Below are positions 22,135 through 35,044 of a DNA stretch of 64,000 nt, piece after piece. The stretch lies in NCBI RefSeq assembly GCF_963675165.1, contig NC_087377.1, forward strand, positions 17,464,518 through 17,528,517, given 5' to 3'. The notes under the pieces are model-generated. The model saw only the letters and a list, made by a program, of their open reading frames with translations. It was not told where the DNA came from and searched no databases. A program made the position numbers and the translations under genes. Position 1 is the first letter of the stretch, and each line of letters begins with the position of its first letter. This DNA comes from Halichondria panicea (Eukaryota > Porifera > Demospongiae > Suberitida > Halichondriidae).

Positions 22135-22838
22135 TCTTCATCTTATTGAATGTTCATCTGATTAAGCAAGTCAATGGGTATCAATAGAAAATAAATGGTG
22201 TTCTCTAATCTTTGAGAAATTAACAGGGATATTAAACTAAAAAAATGATTATGAACAAAAAACATAGCATATTAAAATAAAAGAGAAAAAGAACTTTTAT
22301 AACAGTGAATGTACATGTGTTAAAGACTAATTGGTAAGAATTGAAGAATAATAGGTACAATGCATGAGACTTGAAGACTAGACTAATAGGCAAAATTTTG
22401 AGCATAATTAAGCGATTTTTGGTGTTTTGTGACTTTTTGTGGTTTTATTAAAGGTCAGCATAAAATCGATTTGGTGGCCTAATTTTATATGCAGTAATAC
22501 TAGTGTTATAAGATAAAGGCCTCCACTGCAGGCTGCATGTATGCATGTATAGTAGTGATCACAGTGCTATATTTATTGATGGCCTCTATATAACCACAGG
22601 TCGATTAGGACCATTTCATTGTAATTTGAACTCATATTTAGAATTTAGCAATGTTGGCCCAATACCAAAAAATGACAAACATGAAGAATTGTGGGTCGAG
22701 TGTGGGTCGAGAATACAAATAATTATAAAGGACAAGGAAATTGCATGTACCAAGTACGCATTAATATGTTTTGGCAGTGATAACTGATTCTTTTTTGCTA
22801 TTTTCAACTCCCATATAAATGCGTGCATACACACTTTG

Positions 22839-22919
22839 CTAGCCTCGGTCCCAGGCCGATTTTTAATAGTAGGAGACCTAGCGTTCAATTGGAGACGGAT
22901 CGGCCTGGGATCGAGGCTA
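22839..22919. mobile_element. Palindromic MITE, family 2 (ctagcctcg..ggccgat)
   Basis: Termini ctagcctcggtcccaggccg and its near complement cggcctgggatcgaggcta. Same family as elements at 27362, 38833, 48808 and 61956; an end-only remnant lies near 638-647. The rest of 22135-23080 shows no gene. Confidence 0.75.
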
Positions 22920-23377
22920 ATGCTTTCATGCATGGCAACTGATACATTTCTGCTGGCCAGTAGACTCTCTAGAGCAGAGAGTGACAATTTTCAAATAGTT
23001 ATGTTTCAGTAGATCTAGCTACATGTACATGTAGCTACATAATTTCAACTCTTACAGAAATAGAATCAGCAACAAGATGATCAGACAAGTCAGACTATTG
23101 ACCAAGCCTCTGCTGTTTTGCAATCAATTAAAGACAGTCACAGGAAAACCATTTAATTTACTGCAAAGTGCAAGACTCTTGAGCTACTGCAATGAAGAAC
23201 CACTGAGTATAATAACAAGTCTCCACAGCATTACCAGCAGTACTTGAGGGACAAAGGAGCCGTATTAAACAAACTCCTGACTTCTCCAAATCGATTCCAA
23301 AAGATTACAAATCGTGAAGATCGCTCCGATTACCCCCTAGAGGCATTGATATAGCTCAAGGCAAAGGCAAATACTTG

Positions 23378-23989
23378 ATGCAACACAGGGGGTGCTCTAT
23401 CCTAAAAGGAGCCGATGATATGGTGATTTTTCACGAGCTCTTCTGGAGATTACGACCAGCTACGGTAATTGAGCTGGGCACATTTACTGGAGGATCTGCA
23501 GTGTGGATGGCGGATATGCTGCGACTCATGGAGGTAGACAGTACCATTTATTCCATGGACATCGAACTGTCTAATCTGGAAGAGAGAGTGAAAGAAATAA
23601 AACCGAGCAATGTACATTTCTTTGAGGGGAACAGCTATGAAATCGAGAAAACATTCACTTCTGAAATGCTCCAATCTCTTCCCCACCCTTGGCTAGTAAT
23701 TGAAGACGCCCACACAAACATCAATGGAATAATGAACCACTTTGGCTCGTATATGAAGACAGGTGACTACTTTATCATCAAGGATGTCCATCCTAACTTA
23801 CCCCGTGATATCGGTAAAGATGGATCCATTTACGGAGATGATTTCGAAACCATTGGCCCCTCGGCCATTATAGAAATGAAGAAGTTTCTCAGCCAACATG
23901 CTAACGAATATGCAGTAGATTCATTTTATACTGATTTCTTTGGTTACAATGGAACATGGAATATGCACGGATATATTAGAAAAATGTAA
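23378..23989 (+). CDS. CmcI-type (cephalosporin hydroxylase family) protein
   Basis: Single exon of about 203 residues. ATVIELGTFTGGSAVWMADM is the SAM-binding motif I of the CmcI/rhamnosyl O-methyltransferase family; HPWLVIEDAHTNINGIMNHF and TGDYFIIKDVHPNLP are its later conserved blocks, with the acidic metal-site-like residues present. These are mostly bacterial enzymes that methylate small molecules or sugars. The in-frame DNA upstream (encoding RGIDIAQGKGKYLMQHRG) looks conserved but is preceded by an in-frame TGA near 23314, and another frame is open over 23205-23348. So the gene is either short, 5'-spliced in a way I cannot see, or truncated. Bacterial ancestry by transfer is possible but unproven. 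Confidence 0.75.
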   Translation: MQHRGCSILKGADDMVIFHELFWRLRPATVIELGTFTGGSAVWMADMLRLMEVDSTIYSMDIELSNLEERVKEIKPSNVHFFEGNSYEIEKTFTSEMLQSLPHPWLVIEDAHTNINGIMNHFGSYMKTGDYFIIKDVHPNLPRDIGKDGSIYGDDFETIGPSAIIEMKKFLSQHANEYAVDSFYTDFFGYNGTWNMHGYIRKM

Positions 23990-24031
23990 TATTGAACTGT
24001 TCATAATAATTACAAATCATTTTAGCTATTT

Positions 24032-25746
24032 TCATTTAAAGACAGTTGATTTGTAATACTTCAGTTCTTCAATGCTTTCTTTTATGTCCTCCAAAGCTCT
24101 GCATGAAAAAGATAATTAGCATAATTAATAGTATAGCTAAGAGTGCAAAATGGGATTAATAGCACGAAATAGCAAGGCTACTAATTGCACGAGGCGTAAG
24201 CTTGCCAGTGCTTGTTGCTTGTATATTCTCCAGTCGCTAATAGCATATCATACGATTAACTAATTATTACAAGCAGCAGGTAATCTTTAACCTGTGAGCT
24301 CCTCTCTTGAACGGACTTTTCCTGTATTCACTAGGGTACCAACGTCTGGAGGAGGGTAGATACAAGTAACATGATGTCATAACAACAGTATAGTAGTGCA
24401 TGGGTAATGTGGCAAAAAAGCTCACACAATAATTAGACACTTCCTGCAACAATTACAACACACACACACACACACACATAATTTTCAATTCGTACCTTAT
24501 AACAGAAAAAATGTTGGCGATTAGTACTAAAGATAGCCAAAGGATGTACGTCATTGCCATTATGATAGTAGCCATGCCCGAGACGCCAAATAAAAAAAAC
24601 ACACCAATTCACTCGTTATTATAATTATGGTATACAGTCTTACTTCGATAATTCCTTGACGCTGCTCACATCTATTATTCTATAGTGTAGGTGACCACTG
24701 AAGCGTGGCATGTACTTGTCCAGGAACCGTTTGTCCATATGGACGGTGTTTCCCGCCAGTGGACACACACTTTTGGGGGTGTGGCCTTGTACGAACGATA
24801 ACATGGCCTCCTCGGCTTGGACAAGAGATGTGGTGGATGACCGACAGGCAGCTGTGAGTCCAGACTGTACGTATGGGGAGAAGTACATACATATCTTATA
24901 GCGGGTATATTCACATGTATGAACTATACCAAGTTTAATATTTCGTATATTCGTACACCTTAAAACGGTTACTTTAATACATTTTCTTTGTACAAAAATA
25001 ACCCGCTATACGGTATAGTTAAGATCAAAGCACAGCATTGATGTGTTTCTATAGATATTGTTCTAACTCACTTAACATTTTTTTGTGAAACAGTACACTG
25101 TGTACAGATTCTTTCTTTTGCCAAAATTAATCACTACCACACTACACAGACAAAAGTGCACCAGAAAAATGTTGTCTGCCCTTAGTAACCGTGCTTACGT
25201 TTCCATGGTGTTCTGTACACCACGGTCCCATTCCATTCAGTATCGAGTCAGGTTGGTGGATCTTGACCTCTGGACCCTGGGAATGGGAGATTCAGAATTA
25301 TCATAGCCATCATTATCTTGTTAATAATTATTTGAACCTCATCACCTCAGCCACGATGTTCAGGTTAGTATCTGTGACTATACACGCCATCTCCAGTATA
25401 GTATCCACCTCAACATCAAGACCTGTCGGTGAATATATAATAATGTATATCAAGAACTGTGAATATAGTGTGTACAATAGCAATGAGTATAGTGTACATG
25501 TATAATGATAATAATATAATTATATCATACATAATATTATGCGTACCTGTCATCTGATTTCAGAGCAAAGTGGGTTGATACCAGGCGAGTGTAGAGTGAA
25601 TATTGTGTGTGTGTGTGGGGAGGGTAGACGTGTGTGGGTGTGTGTGTGTGGTGTGTGAGGGTAGACGTGTGTGTGTGTAGTAATCTGAACATTTCTCTAT
25701 AATCCCCCACCTCCAGGTCCACCCAGATGATCCTATCTGCACACAT
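24032..25746 (-). CDS. REXO2: Oligoribonuclease (REXO2-like)
   Basis: Seven exons on the minus strand: 25711-25746, 25547-25553, 25346-25422, 25199-25276, 24644-24864, 24292-24345 and 24032-24098, total 540 nt, 179 residues. The second is a 7-nt microexon (ATGACAG) that exactly supplies the M-T-G of [13 protein letters not shown]. DEDDh exonuclease signatures are present: [19 protein letters not shown] (motif I), [20 protein letters not shown] (motif II), [13 protein letters not shown] and, near the end, [19 protein letters not shown] (motif III, H..D). The family removes 2-5-nt RNAs in mitochondria and cytosol. First in-frame ATG is at 25744-25746 because stops lie upstream, so no clear mitochondrial presequence is visible here. 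Confidence 0.93.
24898..25010. mobile_element. Short TIR repeat in REXO2 intron
   Basis: Ends tatagcgggta and acccgctata, inside the intron between exons 4 and 5. Related by its outer sequence (gctatacggta) to the palindromic MITE in RPS19. Confidence 0.45.
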
Positions 25747-26070
25747 ATTGCCTATGATACTGATCACCCGAGTGACGTAGCATCTACTGAGCTTCAGTGG
25801 CTGATAACGGCGAGGTCTAACCAAGATGGCCCTGCAGAGGACGATCCTAAATGTCTCGACACACAATTGAATGAGAAATTGATAACCTTTTGAGAACGGA
25901 GAGAGCAGATCTGTAGCAAAGAGTGGTCATTAAATGGCTGCCACGTTGGGTATGGTGTTTCTAATTGAAGCACATTTATTCAAGTGCGCATTATCAAGAA
26001 ACGCATAATTATTACTCAGACAAGTACACTATAGTTTCATTCATTTACTCACTCTCCTGAAGACTATACT
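25747..26070. promoter_or_regulatory. REXO2 / CTU1 divergent promoter
   Basis: The two start codons face away from each other and are 324 bp apart, so the interval must hold both promoters. No TATA box or clear CpG island was seen. Inference from gene arrangement. Confidence 0.5.
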
Positions 26071-27204
26071 ATGCCAGTATTATGTGCTGTGTGCTCTACT
26101 AACAATGCTGCTCTGAAGAGGCCCAAAACTGGACAAGTCATTTGTAAAGAATGCTTCTACGCAGCCTTCGAAGATGAAGTCCATCGCACTATTGTTACAC
26201 ACCAACTATTCAGCCCTGGAGAGACGATAGCTATTGGAGCATCGGGAGGAAAAGACTCGACTGTGCTGGCTCATATCATGAAGACACTCAACGATAGACA
26301 TAGTTACGGTCTGAACCTTATACTCCTCTCGATTGACGAAGGGATCACCGGTTACCGTGACGATTCCTTGGAGACGGTGAAACGAAATCAAGTCCAGTAC
26401 GACTTACCGCTGAAGGTTCTCTCATACAAGGAACTCTATGGATGGACTATGGACGCTATTGTACAACAAATAGGAATGAAAAACAATTGTACTTTCTGTG
26501 GCGTGTTTAGACGACAAGCGTTGGACCGAGGAGCCATGGGTCTAAAGGTCGACAAGATAGTGACTGGACACAACGCTGACGATATTGCCGAGACTGTACT
26601 CATGAATATACTGAGAGGAGATATTGCTCGACTTAGACGCTGTACCGCTATCACCACGGGAACGGAGGGGGCCATACCACGCTCGAAGCCATTCAAATAC
26701 ACCTACGAGAAAGAAATTGTTATGTACGCTTATTTTAAGAAACTGGACTACTTTTCCACCGAGTGTGTGTACTCACCCAACGCGTACAGAGGCCACGCTC
26801 GGGCCTATCTCAAAGATCTGGAATCAATCCGTCCGAGTGCTATTATCGATATTATCCATTCCGGGGACAGCCTGTCTGTGAAATCCGATGTTAAAATGCC
26901 CATACAAGGAACGTGCAGTCGCTGTGGTTACATCTCAAGCCAAGAGCTCTGCAAAGCTTGCATTCTATTGGAGGGATTAAATCGAGGTTTGCCTAAACTA
27001 GGGATTGGCAAAGTGTCAGGGAGCACCCTCTCCTCGCATATACGAAAGATGGAGCTGAAAGAAACGGATGATCAATCTTCAGAGAGTTGCTCGTGTGCTG
27101 GGGAGGAAGGAAACAAAGAAGGGAACAAAGATGGCTGCTGCTCTGGAGAAAGAACTGTTAGCAGTGTCACAGTAGGTGATAGCAAACACCTGCTGGACTT
27201 TTAA
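26071..27204 (+). CDS. CTU1: Cytoplasmic tRNA 2-thiolation protein 1
   Basis: Intact single exon of 377 residues. N-terminal zinc cluster (CAVC..CKEC), PP-loop ATP pyrophosphatase motif [31 protein letters not shown], the [20 protein letters not shown] block and the C-terminal zinc region [21 protein letters not shown] are all characteristic of CTU1/Ncs6. With CTU2 it thiolates the wobble uridine of cytosolic Lys, Glu and Gln tRNAs. The C-terminal tail after LPKLGIGK is serine- and cysteine-rich and less conserved. The 3' end from about 26914 is copied at 38374 and 63259 and defines the duplication breakpoint. Confidence 0.97.
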   Translation: MPVLCAVCSTNNAALKRPKTGQVICKECFYAAFEDEVHRTIVTHQLFSPGETIAIGASGGKDSTVLAHIMKTLNDRHSYGLNLILLSIDEGITGYRDDSLETVKRNQVQYDLPLKVLSYKELYGWTMDAIVQQIGMKNNCTFCGVFRRQALDRGAMGLKVDKIVTGHNADDIAETVLMNILRGDIARLRRCTAITTGTEGAIPRSKPFKYTYEKEIVMYAYFKKLDYFSTECVYSPNAYRGHARAYLKDLESIRPSAIIDIIHSGDSLSVKSDVKMPIQGTCSRCGYISSQELCKACILLEGLNRGLPKLGIGKVSGSTLSSHIRKMELKETDDQSSESCSCAGEEGNKEGNKDGCCSGERTVSSVTVGDSKHLLDF

Positions 27205-27361
27205 ATTATGTGTGTTAATGTTTCTTTCCACGTACATTATTTATCCATTAATCTACATGCCAAATAATAATGATTTTCGCCAATTTCTGCTACCTAACCT
27301 TGCCTGATTCATGTATATATATACAGATTTCTGATACAGCTAAGCAATTGCAAGTTCCCCA

Positions 27362-27466
27362 CCTAGCCTTGTTCCCATGCAGGCCGATTTGTCCCTAAAA
27401 TAACGATAGGTCGCCTCCTAGTTATCAACCTATAGCTAGAGACAAATCGGCCTGGGAACGAGGCTA
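27362..27466. mobile_element. Palindromic MITE, family 2, unit 1
   Basis: Termini cctagccttgttcccatgca..ggccgatttgtc and the complement gacaaatcggcctgggaacg..aggctag around an inner palindrome (ataggtcgcc..aacctat). Copies at the same place in units 2 (38833) and 3 (48808) show it predates the segmental duplication. The rest of 27205-27968 shows no gene. Confidence 0.9.
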
Positions 27467-27968
27467 GCTCCCACTGACTCAGTTTTGACCCCATTGGTAA
27501 CCATTGGTAACCCGCACCCAATATACCATAATTATAGTGAAGCCCCTCCCAATTTCCACATATTAAATGGTTGGAATGTACATGCAAGGCCGGGATTCTT
27601 GATGTTTTCGGAGAACTGCAAATCAGGACATGATGATGTTTTTTGTGAGGGGAAATTGAGTGAGTGGATGTGATTGGACCAATTATATCAGAAATGGATT
27701 AGATTTAGAGATGAATGTGAGGATTTGGAGTGGCGGAAATATACACTGACCGGATTTTAGTTTCTCGGTAAAAGTTTGGTGGTTTGGCGCAGATTGTTGC
27801 CATTCGATTGTGCATGTTTGTATGTTCACAACGTCATAATGTGGTGAGAATAATTATAAATAGTATACATGCAGATCGATCTATACAATGACAAAAAACA
27901 ATAAATAACATTTTGCTAGTATAGCGGCAGTATAGATAAATAGTATATGTATACTATATCTATATATA

Positions 27969-30900
27969 CTATGTTAGTAGCCGTGCTTCAAGGCTTTCCT
28001 GTGAGTTAGAAAAACCTTTTATCCAATTAAAGGTCATAGTTTTGTGCCACTCTTCATCATATTCAAGCAATCCAGCAATGTACGACTTCTCTGAGCCGAA
28101 TTCAGATGCAGCGGTCTCATCGACTTTAATGGCTTCATCTTGCATGGTACTATGGTCATGTTTGCTGAATCTAGAGTGACTTGGCTTGAGCTGAACACCA
28201 CTCGTCGGATTCTTACTCTGCATGCATATAATAGATATTTCACAGTCCTACTATAATTTCTTATGGAAACGAGCATATAATTATACACTCCAAGAATTAT
28301 ATGCATATATATAATTATTGACATACCAGATTGTTTTTTCCTGAGGCAGAAGTTGATACAACGCTATCCGTTCTCTTTCTGCACTGCTTTAGGAAGTTTG
28401 TGACCTAAAAATTAGAAGTGATCTATATAGACATAAAAATGCTAAAAAATGAAACACGCACCTTTTCACTCCTGAGCACATGGAAGATGAACACGAACAA
28501 GCCTTGCAGTGAGTTAAAGATAGAGAACAACCATGCAAACACAATAGTGCTGCTGTTGACTGAGAGTAGACCAAACATCCAAGTCAGCCCGAGCAATGGA
28601 AGGAGAATGATGGTGGCCTTGAAGAGTTGTCTGCATACACAAGCATTGGGATCAACGTGTTACTGAATAGCACGAATGAGAGTTGTCACACTCACGAGAA
28701 TAATTGTAAAGATTCCTTTTTTCCACTTCGTTGCATGGTTGACTTTCTCTGATTATAGACACTGCGCAAAGCAGCCAAGAGGAAGAATACATTCACCTGT
28801 ACAGGTATATAGTCGTCATAATTTATAAGGGTAAACTAATGAGTGCAGATGTGTACTATCAAAAACTGCTGCTATATTATACAATGAGGCAGATTTGTAC
28901 TCTGAGTCAAAAACTGCTGCTATATATATATATATACACTATCGATGCATTTGCAAGCTATATACAGATCTCACCAGAACAACTAGTAGCATCGGTACAA
29001 CAAATGCCCATATGGCTCCTTTATCACCGGCACCAATAGCAATCCAACAACTGAATGTTATAGTATAGGGATGAATAAATATTGTCAGTAGTAAAGATTT
29101 AAAATTATACATGCATTTATATTTGCGCTGGAATTACTTTACACAAATACATGCAAAATAATTGCACGCATTCTATTGGAAATGCATATAATAATTATAT
29201 AGGAAACGCTGTATTATCAGTGGCGTAGGAAGCAATTTCTCAGTGGGAGGAGGGGTTCTAGTTTTTTTAATGGGAAAAAGTACGGCTATCTACATAGGGC
29301 AGCTTGATAAGTCATCTCTATAGAGATGACTTAATATAGCCTCGAAAGATGGGGGGGAAGCCCCCTTCCTACACCACTGATTATGTTGTAACATGCATGC
29401 AGTTGTCTATAGGGTTCCACTGAATTACAAACACTTACTATTGTTTTGTACCATACTGGTCATGAATCAGTGCAGCAGATATAGCCACCGGTATCACTGG
29501 AACAACTGCAAGAAACACATACCCAATGTTTTATCTTAATAATATTTTCATAATTTACCCCATCCAATAATAAAGAATATCCACCATTTCTTGGATATTT
29601 GGTTGAAGACAAGCACCAACATCAGATAGAGCATGATTCCCTCACACAGCATCCAAAAGAACACAGTAGTGAACAGGTAGTGAAGGAGAGCAGCCACAAA
29701 CGCACACGCTACCTGCGAACATTAAATGATCAATATATAGAGTATCATATATATACAGACTCTCGCTAATCCGGCTCTCTGAATTATGATCACCTCGATC
29801 GTTTCGTATATACTAACATAGCTATATAGGTATCTGCAATCTTATTATTGCGATGAATAAGCACTCGCAAAGTTCGCAAATGGAGTAGTCACTATTAATT
29901 TATGATATATAAGGCTTGCTCATAAATATGAATTTCAGCTGCATGTGTCTGTTAAAGTTTTAAGGTAAACTGTATACCAGCTATATATATATATATATAT
30001 AATATTGCATAATTTATAGATACACTGTGACGACTCAAGTGATACCTCGCTGGCCACAGCAGTCTCTACTCCTGACAGGAACACCACGTAACCAAGGAGC
30101 AAAGAAATAGACAGGTTGAGATGAATGAAGTTATGAACCTTGGTCAGTAGCTCTTTTCTAAACATCAACAGCACAGTAAGGTTTTATACATGTATAAAGC
30201 TATTATAATTATAATAGTCCTTCAATAATTACCTCAATGTCAAGAAATAGAGGATAGACAACAGAAGAAAGAAGATGGAGATGGAACAACCAACATAAGT
30301 CACCACTGATAGAGCAAACCTGATCTCTGGAGTTGTGTCCTACAAAAGACCAAGCATAAATAAGTAAATAAGTATTTGCTGCACGAGGCTCACATTCAGT
30401 GCTCCAGTGACATCCATTAGAACAGCAAATGCTGTGAAATGACTGCTCTCACAGACAATATTATATACTCTCATTTGCTTGTCTTCATCCATACTGACTG
30501 TAGTCACACCTTCTGTGGACCATGTGCTGTTGGCTGCATCACTGACAAAATAACGATAATTGTGGTAATTAAAGGTGGACAACAATAAAAGACATGAGCG
30601 CTCACCTAGAAACACTCCAAAATACACATTTTGCATTTTCGGCTACTTCATTCAGAGAACTGCACACACAAGCATGAATTAGTGTTGCTTGTAAGTCCAA
30701 CTACCTTTTGGGTGGTGAAATTGAAGGTTGCCTGTGCCTGAGAGTTAGTTAACTTCACATTGGAGAAGACTTGACTAGAAATAACCTGTGATACTGGTCT
30801 GGTTGTGTTCCTGTATATATAAGCATACAATTAATGAGACTGAGCAGAACATGCCTTAGTATACTGCATGTTGATAAAATACATTTCAAGGTTGGTTTTT

Positions 30901-33900
30901 GGAAGAAAATCCTCCAAGTTGGAAAACAGAATGTTGACTGCTATAACATTCCCATCTGAAAATTGAGACAGACATATCAGACATAATATATGGATATACA
31001 ATATTTTGGTTACCACCAAAGTATGAAATACCTAGAGCGCCTCTCTCCATAAGAAGAGCAGCTGGTATCACAGTTTGGGCTGAGCCTGTTTCTTCACTGA
31101 GATTGACAACTTCAGGAAAGATAATGTCATCCAGACTAGTGGTGTCAACTTCAATTGCAGCTAGCACTGGACGATAAATGCAAATAATTATACTAGCTTC
31201 AAATCAACTATCTAGTAAATGGTGAAGTATGCATACCGATGTTTTGTCTCTCAAGTGTGATCTCCGTCACGTTTCCTGTATCCACAGCTTCACTCCTCAG
31301 TGCCAATGACACATACTGACCATATAACTCTGCGTTCAACAGCAGTTGCTGACTCTCAGCAGTAGAATCCTGAGAGTATAATTATTTGCAGTTAATTATC
31401 TATATCTGTATCTGTTCTATAATATCATTATACCATTTGCAATCTTTCCCATCCTTCTGTATTCCTCTTGTCCAGAACATTGTTGAGAATGTTTATAACT
31501 TCCTGCAAGACACAATTATTTAAACAACAAAAGGAACTTAACTTATAGTCTTACTTCACTAAGATTGAGAGAAGACATGGGACTAGCAATCTCAACGTTT
31601 TGAACTAGGTAATTCACACTTGACTTGACGATCGTATTAGTAGTGCTGAGGTCTTGGGGGAATATGGTGGAGTCTCCTGTTGCATTTACACTAGTAGCCT
31701 CCGCAAGAGAAACAAGAAGGTTGTCAACTTTGTTCTGAGATGTATTGTTCTGAGATGCATTTCTAGAAAATAGTTCATTTGCCTAAATGGAGAATAGAAA
31801 ACTAGTGATGATGAAAGATCGTCATGACGATATCATGGGCTTTTAAAGAGAAGAGGGCATGCAATTCAGGCTATTCTCTCAAACTTCATCTGATTGATCT
31901 TGACGATACAGACATTATAATATCAGTATACGTCACAGTGCATGTATTTGTGTAAAGTACTACAGTAACTACAGATTCAGTCTCACCCTGTCATTAAGTG
32001 AGCTGATTACTTCCCTAGTGCAGTTATCAATGTTCACTGCTTCCCAGACACCACCCAGTGTACAGAAACGAGTCGCAGTACCTATAAATGCATGCACATC
32101 AACACACAGTCACATGGAATGATACAGTGATACCTAAAGTTATTCCATTTCCATTTTGTGGGCATTGCTGGGAATATAAAAAGCCAGCCACAGTGGCAGG
32201 GAATACAAGCCCCCATACAGAATCCTCTTCAGCTTCACACTGAACCACGCCTATAGAGATAAACCACAATTGAAGCAAAAACGTTTTCCATTCAGTTGCT
32301 ACGACCGTAAACGAGTATTAGCTAGTTGGAAATTTATATGCTTGACAATGTTTTCCAAGGCTGCATATTCCACGACTATATGCAATGTCATTGGAGCATT
32401 GTCATTTTCATTGAGAACATTCACTCTAATGCTTGCAAAACGGGGGTGGAGGGGGTGGAGGGGGTGAAGGGGGGTGGAGGGTGGGGGGGGGTGACATTGT
32501 CAGTGTAGCTTTTACTGTCATTGTGTAAGTCTGAGTTGTGGAAGCTATATTATACATGAATCAGGAGCGTATAAGTGAGTGACTTTCTGTTTAAACATGA
32601 ATAAAGAATATGGGTTACCAGCAACTTTTTTGCATAAGCTCACGTTCACAAATTGCTGCTTCTCCATCAAAAACACCAGTAGTGCTGCTACCATCTCCAG
32701 TGCAAGTCCTTGTGTTGTTACCAACCAGAACAAACCCAGCGTTACAACTGTGGCTAGCCATGGCATTAAAAGCATAGTTGCCGTTTTCATCAGAAGTAGA
32801 ACATCTGTATGTCACAAAGCCATTGGTAGAAGCAGTCAAGGGAGGACAGGTTATAGCTATAGTGAAATGAATCTGAAGCAGTAAATAATATTCATGAATA
32901 TATATAGATATACGTTAAAGCATGGGTTAACTGTAATGTTTTGTGTAAGCTTACGTTCACAAATTGCTGCTTCTCCATCAAAAACACCAGTAGTGCTGCT
33001 ACCATCTCCAGTGCAAGTCCTTGTGTTGTTACCAACCAGAACAAACCCAGTGTCACAACTGTGGTTAGTCATGGCATTGAAAGCATAGTTGCCGTTTTCA
33101 TCAGAAGTAGAACTGTCTGTCACAGAGCCGTTGGTAGGAGCAGTCAAGGAAGGACAGGTTATAGCTATAGTGAAATAAAGCAAATGGATCAGTATCTATT
33201 GGAGCAGTAAATGCATGACATTCATGAATAAAGCTATATATTAAAGATGTGTTAACGATAATGTTTTGAGTAAGCTTACGTTTACAAATTGCTGCTTCTC
33301 CATCAAAAACACCAGTAGTGCTGCTACCATCTCCAGTGCAAGTCCTTGTGTTGTTACCAACCAGACCAAACCCAGTGTCACAACTGTGGTTAGCCATGGT
33401 ATTGAAAGCATAGTTGCCGTTTTCATCAGAAGTAGAACTACTGTATGTCACAGAGCCATTGGTAGGAGCAGTCAAGGGAGGACAGGTTATAGCTATGGTG
33501 AAAAATGAAGCAAATGGATCAGTATAATTTTGACCTTCTATTTAAACACTCAACTTACCGGTACAGACAACTTCATCAGTTTCAGACAATGAAGCCACAA
33601 ATCCATTCAAGCAGCTACAGTTGAACTGTTCCCTGTTATTCAAACAAATAGAATTTTGACCACAGTTGCATTGTATGGGAGATAATCTCATGCCTCCAGG
33701 GTAACCATAAGAATTGTAAAAGTCGAATCCATACACTGAAACACCTAGAACAGCTGAGCTATTTTGATGGCGGATAGAATGAGCTCCAGTAGACAAACTT
33801 GTTCTACTTATGTGGCCACAAATCTCTCCACTTGAACAGACAACATTCCTCCAGCCAGTAACAATGGAATTGTCTAATAATATTTGTCCAGTTTGAAAAA

Positions 33901-35044
33901 ACTCAGAAGAAACATATACCGTGACATAGTTGGATGCGAAAAGAGCAAACGTTTCGACCAAATAATTATTTGTAAACTGCTCAATTGGAGGGATTATCAT
34001 CATGAATGGGTCTCCCACGTGATTACTACCCCTACCATACGCATACTGTACGACCAGTACTGGAGAAGTGGATTCAATACTACAGAAACTGTTAATAGGG
34101 ATTTCAAATTGTCTGAAGCTCCCTCCACTCTGCAACTGGAATTCACTGACTGATACGTTAGTGTTGCAGTTCACAGCTACACTTGCTGCTCGGGCACTAA
34201 GAACACGAATACGTTCACCAGAAGATCTACCCTCGAGAGATGCTACAAGAAATTTTGAGCCCCATGTCACAGTCGGAGGCACTTGTTCAACCAGGTGGTC
34301 ACAATCGAGTACAACTTGAGGAACTCTAGCACAATCAGATCCACTAAACACAGACAAAGGTTTGGAGCTAGTTATTCTTGTTCCTGTGAGATCATTACCA
34401 CTTTCAATCTGATAAGTTTCCATACTATTCAGTGTTATTGTTGAGGAGTTGAATTTGACAACAGTTTCATTTTCACAAGCCACCAACAAAATCACACTAG
34501 GAAAGTCACTATTAAAGGTGTCATAGGAGATTCCATAATATTCGTATTCATCAACTGCCATTTTAGAACATGGTAACGCTAAATAAGCATCTGTAGTATA
34601 ATGACGATAAGACATTCCATACAAATTGATGTTTCCGTCGGCTTCAACAAGGATCCCCTTGTTCCTTTCATTAACAGATAATACCTCAAAACTGGATGGA
34701 ACGTTTACCCTAGTTGAAGAGTTAGAAACATTCCCACTGATATTAATTGGAGTGACTGTGAAATTAACAGCACTTGACTCTGGGTTTGTGATAAACAATA
34801 ACAACTCGACTGTTGATTGACCATGATTTCTTGGGAAACCAACCACGAATTTTTTGCCAGCACTTGACGAGATCTCATCTAGGATTAATGAACAATTCAA
34901 GGAATACATGAATAATAGTTATATATATTATATAGACTACAAGAATTCAGTCCTACCTGTAACTTGGGCATCACAAGATGGAGCAAATGTGATGATGACT
35001 ATTGTCAATGTCAAAGTAGATCTAGCAATTCTGTAGCTGATCAT
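27969..35044 (-). CDS. Adhesion GPCR 1 (IgGFc-EGF-3xCCP-HRM-GAIN-7TM), frameshifted
   Basis: Exons (5' to 3', minus): 34957-35044 signal peptide; 33559-34878 IgGFc-binding-type domain ([45 protein letters not shown]) plus EGF ([12 protein letters not shown]); CCP at 33280-33492, 32955-33164, 32644-32856; HRM 32134-32250 and 31987-32081; GAIN 31555-31782, 31434-31502, 31237-31369, 31032 (or 31014)-31166, 30883-30955, 30606-30810; GPS end 30394-30541 ([12 protein letters not shown], likely cut before T); seven-helix exons 30233-30339, 30046-30157, 29559-29712, 29439-29505, 28975-29050, 28696-28796, 28462-28630; tail 28327-28404 and 27969-28217. Against copies 2 and 3, two bases are missing at 30651-30653 (tcattcag for tcatcctcag), giving a stop just before the GPS; restoring them makes the sum of exons divisible by three (about 1,450 codons). 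As read, it would make only a secreted ectodomain. Adhesion GPCRs self-cleave at the GPS and signal through a tethered agonist; ligand unknown. Confidence 0.88.
29216..29381. mobile_element. MITE (atcagtggcgtagga) in aGPCR 1 intron
   Basis: Termini atcagtggcgtaggaag and cttcctacaccactgat with an inner palindrome aagtcatctctatagagatg. The same element lies at 41120-41277 in unit 2 but not in unit 3, so it was present before units 1 and 2 separated or was lost from 3. Confidence 0.8.

Noticed and set aside
24493-24575. Short peptide starting [18 protein letters not shown], signal-peptide-like
   Set aside because: Lies inside a REXO2 intron; no continuing exon found, and chance hydrophobic ORFs are common in AT-rich introns.
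32579-33508. Plus-strand ORFs with [17 protein letters not shown]
   Set aside because: Antisense of the CCP exons.
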